Positions 1-5,560 of a stretch of 6,576 nt of DNA are shown piece by piece. Positions within the stretch are counted from its first letter, which is position 1; each line of letters begins with the position of its first letter. The notes beneath the pieces are model-generated. The model did not search any database. It was not told the origin of the DNA and saw nothing but the letters and a program-made list of their open reading frames with translations. The position numbers and the translations under genes are program-made. This stretch comes from Gammaproteobacteria bacterium (GTDB taxonomy: Bacteria > Pseudomonadota > Gammaproteobacteria > Pseudomonadales > UBA3067): assembly GCA_019090565.1 (NCBI GenBank), contig JAHRVS010000199.1, forward strand, positions 1-6,576, read 5' to 3'.

Positions 1-13
1 AACTCTCGCTCAT
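1..13 (-). CDS. rpsA: 30S ribosomal protein S1, first four codons only
   Basis: Only the start of this gene lies in the window. Read on the minus strand, the ATG at 13-11 is followed by codons for Ser-Glu-Ser and the first T of the next codon, so the protein begins MSES. This matches the usual start of gammaproteobacterial ribosomal protein S1 (MSESF...). S1 binds mRNA on the 30S subunit and helps load structured messages. An AGGA at 23-20, six bases before the ATG, is a good Shine-Dalgarno sequence. rpsA directly follows cmk in many gammaproteobacteria, which is the main support for the call because four residues alone would not be enough. The rest of the gene lies beyond the left edge. Confidence 0.82.
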
Positions 14-19
14 CTTCGT

Positions 20-23
20 TCCT
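20..23 (-). promoter_or_regulatory. Ribosome binding site of rpsA
   Basis: AGGA on the minus strand, six bases before the rpsA ATG, in a purine-rich stretch that is not part of the stem-loops upstream. It fixes the rpsA start at 13. It is notable because the Escherichia coli rpsA leader is known for lacking a strong Shine-Dalgarno sequence and relying on folded structure; here both hairpins and a recognisable site are present. Confidence 0.7.
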
Positions 24-33
24 GTTCGTTTGA

Positions 34-49
34 GGATATTTTCATATCC
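34..49 (-). promoter_or_regulatory. Stem-loop with GAAA tetraloop just upstream of the rpsA start
   Basis: On the minus strand GGATAT and ATATCC form a perfect six-base-pair stem closed by the loop GAAA, a GNRA-type tetraloop known to stabilise RNA hairpins. It ends 10 bases before the AGGA and 20 bases before the rpsA ATG, so it lies in the rpsA translation initiation region. On the plus strand the loop would be TTTC, so the special loop exists only in the rpsA-sense RNA. Its placement suggests a part in control of S1 translation, which is inference. Confidence 0.55.
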
Positions 50-55
50 AACAAG

Positions 56-77
56 CCATACTCACCAGCAAGTACGG
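56..77 (-). promoter_or_regulatory. Second stem-loop in the rpsA leader
   Basis: On the minus strand CCGTACTT (77-70) pairs with GAGTATGG (63-56) over eight positions around the six-base loop GCTGGT. Two of the pairs are G-U (75 with 58, and 70 with 63). These become mismatches on the plus strand, so the fold favours RNA transcribed toward rpsA. It lies six bases upstream of the GAAA hairpin. E. coli rpsA also carries several consecutive hairpins before its start, used by S1 to repress its own synthesis. Whether this leader does the same is inference. Confidence 0.5.
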
Positions 78-147
78 GTTGGTTTAAAAATGATGCACTT
101 TGCCTTTTACTGGTTATCTTCAGGCGAAGCACATCGAAATAATTTAA

Positions 148-173
148 CATTTATGAGGTCATCCCCATAAATG
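148..173 (-). terminator. Strong stem-loop after cmk; possible weak terminator or leader element
   Basis: On the minus strand CATTTATGGGG (173-163) pairs with CCTCATAAATG (158-148) over eleven uninterrupted positions with the tetraloop ATGA. One pair is G-U (165 with 156) and would be a mismatch on the plus strand, so the structure belongs to the cmk-to-rpsA transcript. It is followed by TTAAATTATTT, rich in T but interrupted by A. That is a poor U-tract, so efficient termination is doubtful. It may instead trim cmk read-through into rpsA, protect a 3' end, or act as part of the rpsA leader. Confidence 0.45.
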
Positions 174-180
174 GTGCAAT

Positions 181-201
181 TGGAATAACACTGTTATCCC
201 A
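181..201 (-). promoter_or_regulatory. Stem-loop 27 bases downstream of the cmk stop
   Basis: On the minus strand TGGGATAAC (201-193) and GTTATTCCA (189-181) form a nine-base-pair stem with a three-base loop AGT. One pair (198 with 184) is G-U and would become a mismatch on the opposite strand, so the fold is specific to the cmk-rpsA transcript. No T-run follows, so it is not a classical intrinsic terminator. It lies seven bases upstream of the larger hairpin at 148-173. It could stabilise the cmk mRNA 3' end or form part of a longer structured leader. Confidence 0.45.
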
Positions 202-227
202 GACTCATGAGGCTGACTAAAGAATAG

Positions 228-932
228 CTACCTTTGCTCAGACAGACGCTGTTTTGTTGCGCCTAAAACCCGTTGAAACACCTCGTTGATACCCATATTG
301 GTGCTATCGAGTATTAACGCGTCTTCAGCTGGCTTCAAAGGCGCAATCGCGCGATTTGTATCCTGCTCATCTCGAGCACGAATGGCTTCCTCAAGGCGGG
401 CGAGGCTAACATTATTTCCAGCCTCTTTCAACTGCGAAAATCTCCGCTGTGCGCGCTCTTCCACACTTGCAGTTAAAAACACCTTTAATGTTGCATCAAC
501 AAATACTACAGTCCCCATGTCTCTGCCATCCGCCACAAGCCCTGGGCTTTCCCTAAAACTGCGTTGACGGGCCAAAAGCGCACTTCGAACAACCGGTGTG
601 GCTGCCACTCTTGATGCCAAAAGACCCACATGTTCTTGACGAATGGCCTGAGTAACCACTTCCCCCTCAAGCACTATTTCAGCGGGAGAGTCTGCGTCTG
701 TGGCTTTAAACTGAACATCCATGTGTTCAGCTAAAACCCCCAGCGCTTTTTCATCATCAAGGTCAATCCCATGGTTATCGACAGACAATGCAAGCAAGCG
801 ATAGAGAGCACCGCTATCCAAGAAGTGAAACCCCAGTTCTTTCGCTAGAAGCTGGGAAATCGTGCCTTTCCCCGCGCCACCAGGCCCATCAATAGTAATC
901 ACTGGCGCTGGCTTGAATTCTTTTTCTTCCAC
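228..932 (-). CDS. cmk: Cytidylate kinase (CMP/dCMP kinase)
   Basis: Cytosolic kinase that transfers phosphate from ATP to CMP or dCMP, recycling pyrimidine monophosphates from RNA and lipid turnover. The 234-residue protein is slightly longer than E. coli Cmk (227). Visible family features in order: P-loop GPGGAGKGT (16-24), substrate-binding LDSGALYR (38-45), ADGRDMGTVVF (134-144), the arginine-rich lid ERAQRR (159-164), and RARDEQDTNR (185-194) before IAPL. No key residue appears to be missing. The start is GTG at 932: an AAGAGG sequence at 947-942 sits nine bases upstream, and the next in-frame Met is residue 71, well after the P-loop. The stop is TAG. The gene lies 27 bp after tyrA-aroA and in the same frame, with rpsA next. 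The cmk-rpsA pairing is common in gammaproteobacteria. The identification is secure. Confidence 0.96.
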   Translation of the reverse strand: MEEKEFKPAPVITIDGPGGAGKGTISQLLAKELGFHFLDSGALYRLLALSVDNHGIDLDDEKALGVLAEHMDVQFKATDADSPAEIVLEGEVVTQAIRQEHVGLLASRVAATPVVRSALLARQRSFRESPGLVADGRDMGTVVFVDATLKVFLTASVEERAQRRFSQLKEAGNNVSLARLEEAIRARDEQDTNRAIAPLKPAEDALILDSTNMGINEVFQRVLGATKQRLSEQR

Positions 933-941
933 TTTATAAAA

Positions 942-947
942 CCTCTT
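942..947 (-). promoter_or_regulatory. Ribosome binding site deciding the GTG start of cmk
   Basis: AAGAGG on the minus strand, nine bases before the GTG at 932. It is the only good purine-rich site near the beginning of cmk and so supports the GTG. The same AAGAGG with the same nine-base spacing precedes the GTG start of tyrA-aroA. Confidence 0.6.
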
Positions 948-959
948 GTCAACGCAGCA

Positions 960-3215
960 CTAAATGTCTTTAACACTAATTTGAATGCCCACTTTTTGGG
1001 CTTGTAGAACAAACGATGGAAAAGACGTTGCAACATTTGCACAATTTTCGATGCAAATCTCATCTCCACTACGCAGAGATGCCACAGAGAAAGCCATTGC
1101 TATGCGATGATCTCCGTGGCTTTCTATACTGCCACCAGTGAACACTTGCGGCTCTTTATTACCTTTTCCCTGAATGACAATCCCATCTGGCGTCGCATTG
1201 GCATCTATCCCCAGAGCTACCAAGCCATCGGCCATGACCTGAATACGGTCACTTTCTTTCACTCTAAGTTCCTCGGCGCCTGTTAAACGAGTTGTACCGT
1301 CAGCACATGCTGCTGCAACAAATAGAACAGGGAATTCATCAATTGCTAGCGGCACCAAGCGCTCTGGAATATCGATCCCTTTTAAATTTGCACTGCGCAC
1401 CAACACATCTGCGACAGGCTCCCCCCCTACATCGCGCGTATTTTGCAAACTGATATCCGCCCCCATTAAGCGCAAGATATCAATAATACCCGTCCTTGTA
1501 GGGTTAACTCCCACGTGCTCTAAAAGAATCTCAGAGCCTGGGGCAATAGAAGCCGCAACCATAAAAAATGCGGCAGAAGAGATATCTGCGGGAATATCAA
1601 TGGAACAGGCTTTTAACGTTTGCCCTCCCTTAAGGGTAACCATGTCACCTTGCTGAGCAATAGACACACCAAAGCCGTGTAACATTCGCTCCGTGTGATC
1701 ACGTGTGACAGCCGGCTCTATGACGGTTGTACTGTCAGCGTACAATCCCGCCAACAACAAGCACGATTTCACTTGCGCGCTGGCCATAGGCATTTTGTAG
1801 GAGATACCTGAAAGATTTTGAGCCCCTTTAATCTTTAACGGTGGGGAGCCGTCCTCGGCAGTGTCAATTTTAACGCCCATTTCACGCAATGGGTTTGCCA
1901 CGCGCCCCATAGGCCGTTTTGAAAGAGACTCGTCGCCAGTTAAGGTAACAGGAAATGCTTGCGCCGATAATAAACCTGCAAGCAACCGCATCGAAGTGCC
2001 CGAATTACCCAAATACAAGTCACCAGGAGGTGCCGTTAATCCGTTAAGCCCCACTCCGTATATCTTGACCCTACCTTGATGAGGCCCTTCAATCACAACC
2101 CCCAAGTCCCGAAATGCCTGCAACGTCGCCAGCGCATCTTCACCCTCTAAAAAACCCTCTACATGCGTCTCACCTTCTGCAATTGATCCGAGAATAATAG
2201 AACGATGAGAAATGGACTTGTCACCAGGTACCCGTAATTTACCATGCACCTGCTTGCCTGGTTTTAAGATAAATGCTGTTTTCTGTTGGTTCGTGGATTC
2301 AGACATAGGTTCCAAATAAGCTCGTTGATTTGAAATGGTTGAAAAGTGCCCCCTTGCCGCTTGAGCCCTCGTAAAAACACCCAGCATTTCTTGGCTGTTC
2401 CCTGTCTCGACAGCTTCTCTGAGTTGGCTCAAACCCTCCGTAAACCCATCAAGCATTTCCAGAGTAGCCGTTCGGTTAGCCAAAAATATGTCATGCCACA
2501 TCGTTGGGTCACTGGCAGCGATACGAGTAAAATCCCGAAAGCCACCGGCTGCGTACCGGAATATATCCAAATTCTCATCGTCTTTGGCCAAGGTGTCCAC
2601 CAAAGAATATGCCAGCAGGTGCGGCAGGTGGCTCGTAGCAGCCAGGACTTTGTCATGGGCCAGGTGGCCCATAAGGACGACTTCTGCTCCCAAGGCTTCC
2701 CACAGCGCGCGCACTATAGAGAGAGCATGAGGGGAGTGATTTTCCACCGGAGTCAATATAACCTTATGATGCAAAAATAAGTCAGCTGTACCGGCCGCAA
2801 CGCCACTTTTCTCTGAACCTGCGATGGGGTGACCCGGAATGAAATTTAATGGCGTTTCGCCAAAAACACGCTGGGTAGCCTCCACCACACAACCTTTAAC
2901 GCTGCCGGCATCGGTAACAATGGTGTGTTCTTCAAGATGAGGCGCTATAACGGAGAGAATATTTTCCGTTGCGCCAATGGGCATCGAAAGAAAAACTAAA
3001 TCAGCGCCCTGCACCGCCTTAGTCAGATCTGTTTCTGCGGCATCTATCACACCTAGAGCCAAGCCTTTTTCTAGCGTAGATATCGACCTTGCACAGCCAA
3101 CAACTTGATCGCAAAGCGCCGCCTGCTTCAACCCTCTTGCAAAAGAGCCTCCAATAAGCCCAAGACCAATAATAACTACTTTTGATAAACGACCATTCAA
3201 TTCAGCGGCTGACAC
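960..3215 (-). CDS. tyrA-aroA: Fused prephenate/cyclohexadienyl dehydrogenase and EPSP synthase
   Basis: A 751-residue bifunctional cytosolic enzyme. Residues about 1-295 are a TyrA-type dehydrogenase, which oxidatively decarboxylates prephenate and/or arogenate toward tyrosine. It shows a Rossmann motif GLGLIGGS (17-24), GHPIAGSE (128-135) with the expected catalytic His129, SHLPHL (195-200), and FRDFTRIAASDP (226-237) with Arg231 placed to bind substrate. After a linker near 296-312, residues 313-751 are EPSP synthase (AroA), which joins PEP to shikimate-3-phosphate. Its motifs are GDKSISHR (331-338), LGNSGTSMR (402-410), KRPMGR (433-438), SAQVKS (479-484), RDHTER (505-510), NPTRTG (571-576), IDEFP (625-629), RVKESDR (651-657) and SHGDHR (699-704). 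The GTG start at 3215 directly follows the hisC stop. The fusion is known in Pseudomonas and relatives, and there is no frameshift at the junction. An in-frame ATG at residue 304 (2306) has GGA just upstream, so a separate AroA product is conceivable. Confidence 0.95.
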   Translation of the reverse strand: MSAAELNGRLSKVVIIGLGLIGGSFARGLKQAALCDQVVGCARSISTLEKGLALGVIDAAETDLTKAVQGADLVFLSMPIGATENILSVIAPHLEEHTIVTDAGSVKGCVVEATQRVFGETPLNFIPGHPIAGSEKSGVAAGTADLFLHHKVILTPVENHSPHALSIVRALWEALGAEVVLMGHLAHDKVLAATSHLPHLLAYSLVDTLAKDDENLDIFRYAAGGFRDFTRIAASDPTMWHDIFLANRTATLEMLDGFTEGLSQLREAVETGNSQEMLGVFTRAQAARGHFSTISNQRAYLEPMSESTNQQKTAFILKPGKQVHGKLRVPGDKSISHRSIILGSIAEGETHVEGFLEGEDALATLQAFRDLGVVIEGPHQGRVKIYGVGLNGLTAPPGDLYLGNSGTSMRLLAGLLSAQAFPVTLTGDESLSKRPMGRVANPLREMGVKIDTAEDGSPPLKIKGAQNLSGISYKMPMASAQVKSCLLLAGLYADSTTVIEPAVTRDHTERMLHGFGVSIAQQGDMVTLKGGQTLKACSIDIPADISSAAFFMVAASIAPGSEILLEHVGVNPTRTGIIDILRLMGADISLQNTRDVGGEPVADVLVRSANLKGIDIPERLVPLAIDEFPVLFVAAACADGTTRLTGAEELRVKESDRIQVMADGLVALGIDANATPDGIVIQGKGNKEPQVFTGGSIESHGDHRIAMAFSVASLRSGDEICIENCANVATSFPSFVLQAQKVGIQISVKDI

Positions 3216-4313
3216 TTAAAGACACCTCTTTAGGGCCGATAGAAATCGTTCGTTTTCTGCAGCAAGGCCAACGCTTATACGTAAAAAAGCAGGCATTTTA
3301 TAATTAGCGACAGGGCGAACAATGACACCCAACTGAAGCAAGCGCTGATTAATATCGGCCGCATCACTCCCAAAGTTGGCGGTAATAAAATTACCTACTG
3401 ATGGAATGTATTCCAACCCTAGGCGAGACAAGCCTTGCTCCAATTGAGCAAGACCCTGCCTATTGGTTTCTGTCGACCTCTGTAAATAAGCCTCGTCATT
3501 CAACACCGCTTTAGCTGCCAAAATAGATGGAATACTGACATTAAAAGGCTGCCTCACTCTATTTAGCAAGTCAGCGATATCTGGATTTGAAACCCCGTAG
3601 CCCACTCTCAAACCGGCAAGGCCATACGCTTTAGAAAACGTGCGCGTTACAACAAGGTTAGGGTATGAATTCATATAACTGAGGCCACTGGGATAGTCAT
3701 CTTTCTTTACGTATTCAAAATAGGCCTCATCCAGTACCACAACCACTCTTGGTGGAACTTCATCCATAAAGGCTTCAAATGAACCCTTATCAAAATAAGT
3801 GCCCGTTGGATTATTGGGGTTGGCTAAAAAAATCAGCGCTGTCTTGCTAGTGATCGCTTTCGCCATACCCTCCAAATCATTCCCCCATTCATGCGCTGGC
3901 ACGACAACCGGCGTCGCGTTCACCGCAAGCGTCACAATGGGGTACACGGCAAACGCATACTCTGAAAAAACCACCTCTTTTCCCGGGCCTGCAAAGGCAC
4001 GGGCAAGCAAATCTAGCACATCGTTAGATCCGTTGCCCAGAGTGATCTGGTTGGTTTTAATTTTTAATTTTTGTTCGAGCGCTTGTTTCAATAAAAAGCC
4101 GTTCCCATCGGGGTAACGGCTTAGCTCCGCCATTACACCTACCAGCGCTTTGCACACTGACTCAGCAGGCCCAAGCGGGTTTTCATTGCTGGCTAATTTT
4201 ATGATATCCGAAATACCTAATTCTCGTTCCAGCTCATCAACGGGTTTGCCCGGTTGGTATGGCTGCAAAGATTGAACACCGGAGTGAGCCAATGAAAAAT
4301 AATCACAAGCCAT
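3216..4313 (-). CDS. hisC: Histidinol-phosphate / aromatic aminotransferase
   Basis: A 365-residue PLP-dependent aminotransferase of fold type I, close to the usual HisC length. Visible motifs: ASNENPLGP (41-49), RYPDG (66-70), LGNGSNDVLD (92-101), NPNNPTG (165-171), LDEAYFEY (194-201), the PLP-binding TFSKAYGLAG with Lys228 (225-234), LRVGYG (235-240), and FLRISVG (343-349) with the substrate carboxylate-binding Arg345. HisC converts imidazole-acetol phosphate and glutamate to histidinol phosphate. Members of this family also transaminate aromatic keto acids, and the position between pheA and tyrA-aroA suggests a role in making phenylalanine and tyrosine; that role is inferred from context. 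The ATG at 4313 has AGGAG eight bases upstream. The TAA stop is contiguous with the next gene's GTG. Pseudomonads usually have a second hisC in the histidine operon, which cannot be tested here. Confidence 0.92.
   Translation of the reverse strand: MACDYFSLAHSGVQSLQPYQPGKPVDELERELGISDIIKLASNENPLGPAESVCKALVGVMAELSRYPDGNGFLLKQALEQKLKIKTNQITLGNGSNDVLDLLARAFAGPGKEVVFSEYAFAVYPIVTLAVNATPVVVPAHEWGNDLEGMAKAITSKTALIFLANPNNPTGTYFDKGSFEAFMDEVPPRVVVVLDEAYFEYVKKDDYPSGLSYMNSYPNLVVTRTFSKAYGLAGLRVGYGVSNPDIADLLNRVRQPFNVSIPSILAAKAVLNDEAYLQRSTETNRQGLAQLEQGLSRLGLEYIPSVGNFITANFGSDAADINQRLLQLGVIVRPVANYKMPAFLRISVGLAAENERFLSALKRCL
3225..3230 (-). promoter_or_regulatory. Ribosome binding site of tyrA-aroA inside the end of hisC
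   Basis: AAGAGG on the minus strand encodes the Lys-Arg codons near the end of hisC and lies nine bases before the GTG at 3215. With the hisC TAA immediately before that GTG, this arrangement points to translational coupling between the two genes and supports the chosen start. Confidence 0.6.
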
Positions 4314-4351
4314 AATGGACTCTCCTAAATCTTGTTATAACTTCCACTGGC

Positions 4352-5461
4352 TTATAGCACCGCTTGCGGGTATGACCCTAGAACGCGCAGCTCGCTGACC
4401 TCATCAGACAAAGCCTGATGCAAACCTTGCAATGCATCATCGTTTATATGGCCTTCATAATCGATAAAAAAGACATAGCTCCAAGTGCCAACTTTCGCTG
4501 GGCGCGTCTCTATGCGATTGAGGCTTACGCCAAAACGATGAAAAGGCTCGAGCACCCGATACAGCGCCCCAGGCTGGTTTCTGGTGGAAACCAGAACAGA
4601 GGTTTTATCACTTCCTGATGCGGGCACATCATCGGCCCCTATAATCAAAAAACGCGTGGTATTGCTGGGATTATCTTCAATATTCAAAGATATTCTTTCT
4701 AAGCCATACAGCTCCGCAGCCATGTCTCCAGCAATCGCCGCAGCACTTTCTTCCTGAGCCGCAAGGCGCGCCGCCTCAGCATTACTGCTAACCGCCACGC
4801 GCTCAACATTCGACCAGTTGCTGTCTAACCATTTGCGGCATTGAGCCAAGGATTGCTGGTGCGAATATATCTTTGTGATGCCTTGCACATCTTTATTTAG
4901 TGCTTTTGAAGAGAGTAGATGATGATGAATACGTAATTCAACCTCCCCACAGATACGCAAAGTGGAATCAAGAAAACTGTCTAGCGTGTGATTAACAACG
5001 CCCTCTGTAGAGTTTTCTACAGGCACGACACCGTAATTAACGACGCCTGACTCAACCTCTCGAAAAACTTCATCAATCGAAGCAAGTGGTACGCTCCGTA
5101 CACTATGGCCAAAGTGTTTAAGCGCTGCTTCTTGGGTAAATGTTCCTGCTGGGCCCAAAAACCCAATTTTCATGGGCTCTTCAAGCGCCAAACATGCCGA
5201 CATAATCTCTCGAAATAAGCGGGCAACGGTCTCATTACCCAAAGGGCCTTGATTACGCTCCATGACCGTTCGTAGTACCTGCGCTTCTCGCTCTGGACGA
5301 TAAAACAGCACGGGATTATCGGAAGCAGACTCTGCTGATTTAACCTTAGCAACCTCTAAGGCGCAACTTGCTCTACGATTTAGCAAAGAGTGCAGCTCTT
5401 TGTCTATTTGATCAATTTCAGTGCGCAACTTAAGCAAACTGCTGCTTACTTTATCCGTCAT
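4352..5461 (-). CDS. pheA: Chorismate mutase / prephenate dehydratase (P-protein)
   Basis: A 369-residue bifunctional cytosolic enzyme that turns chorismate into prephenate and then phenylpyruvate. Residues about 1-93 are an AroQ-type chorismate mutase helix bundle: LRTEIDQIDKEL (12-23), LLNRRASCALEVAKVK (26-41) and YRPEREAQVL (54-63) carry the expected Arg/Lys/Glu residues. Residues about 97-275 are prephenate dehydratase, beginning KIGFLGPAGTFT (98-109), with PVENSTEGVVN (147-157) and the catalytic-region TTRF (268-271). Residues about 287-365 are an ACT regulatory domain with GALY (298-301) and ETRP (318-321), variants of the GALV and ESRP motifs that bind phenylalanine, so feedback inhibition by Phe is expected. 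The ATG at 5461 has AAGG seven bases upstream. The stop is TAA, 38 bp before hisC. Length and domain order match the Pseudomonas-type PheA. Confidence 0.95.
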   Translation of the reverse strand: MTDKVSSSLLKLRTEIDQIDKELHSLLNRRASCALEVAKVKSAESASDNPVLFYRPEREAQVLRTVMERNQGPLGNETVARLFREIMSACLALEEPMKIGFLGPAGTFTQEAALKHFGHSVRSVPLASIDEVFREVESGVVNYGVVPVENSTEGVVNHTLDSFLDSTLRICGEVELRIHHHLLSSKALNKDVQGITKIYSHQQSLAQCRKWLDSNWSNVERVAVSSNAEAARLAAQEESAAAIAGDMAAELYGLERISLNIEDNPSNTTRFLIIGADDVPASGSDKTSVLVSTRNQPGALYRVLEPFHRFGVSLNRIETRPAKVGTWSYVFFIDYEGHINDDALQGLHQALSDEVSELRVLGSYPQAVL

Positions 5462-5508
5462 GTTTCAACCTTCGCGACCGGCCTCAAGCTCTTCGAGACA
5501 CCCTCTTT

Positions 5509-5538
5509 ATTTTAGAAATGACTAATGAAAAGACTCAC
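5509..5538 (-). promoter_or_regulatory. Weak candidate internal promoter upstream of pheA
   Basis: On the minus strand TAAAAT (5514-5509) matches five of six bases of the sigma-70 -10 consensus. An 18-base spacer separates it from GTGAGT (5538-5533), which matches only three of six bases of the -35 consensus. It lies in the 99-bp serC-pheA gap, about 47 bases before the pheA ATG, so it could give pheA and the downstream genes a second start. AT-rich stretches often produce such matches by chance; this is a low-confidence suggestion. Confidence 0.2.
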
Positions 5539-5548
5539 TCTTCCTTTT

Positions 5549-5560
5549 TACGCTAGCGTA
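5549..5560. repeat. Perfect 12-bp palindrome just after serC
   Basis: TACGCTAGCGTA is identical to its own reverse complement and begins directly after the serC stop codon in the serC-pheA gap. As RNA it could form only a four-pair stem around CTAG, and no T-run follows on the minus strand, so it is not a convincing terminator. It could be a binding site for a dimeric protein, but no known operator is recognised. Confidence 0.4.

Noticed and set aside
146..179. TTGCAC with CATAAA 18 bases later on the minus strand as a promoter for rpsA.
   Set aside because: Both elements are only partial matches, and the bases are already explained by the eleven-pair hairpin at 148-173. I cannot separate a promoter from the stem-loop by eye.
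2346..2780. A 144-codon open frame on the plus strand antisense to tyrA.
   Set aside because: It lies wholly within the well-supported tyrA-aroA coding region, shows no recognisable domain, and is a shadow frame.
4333..4353. A small TATAA/TTATA inverted repeat spanning the pheA stop, as a terminator.
   Set aside because: Only five A-U pairs around an eleven-base loop with no T-run; too weak to support.
5512..5538. A nine-codon GTG-initiated mini-frame on the minus strand upstream of pheA, with two Phe codons among eight, resembling a pheL-type leader peptide.
   Set aside because: The Phe codons are not clustered, the GGA before it is too close for a good Shine-Dalgarno sequence, and no terminator/antiterminator pair is visible before pheA. 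Likely chance.
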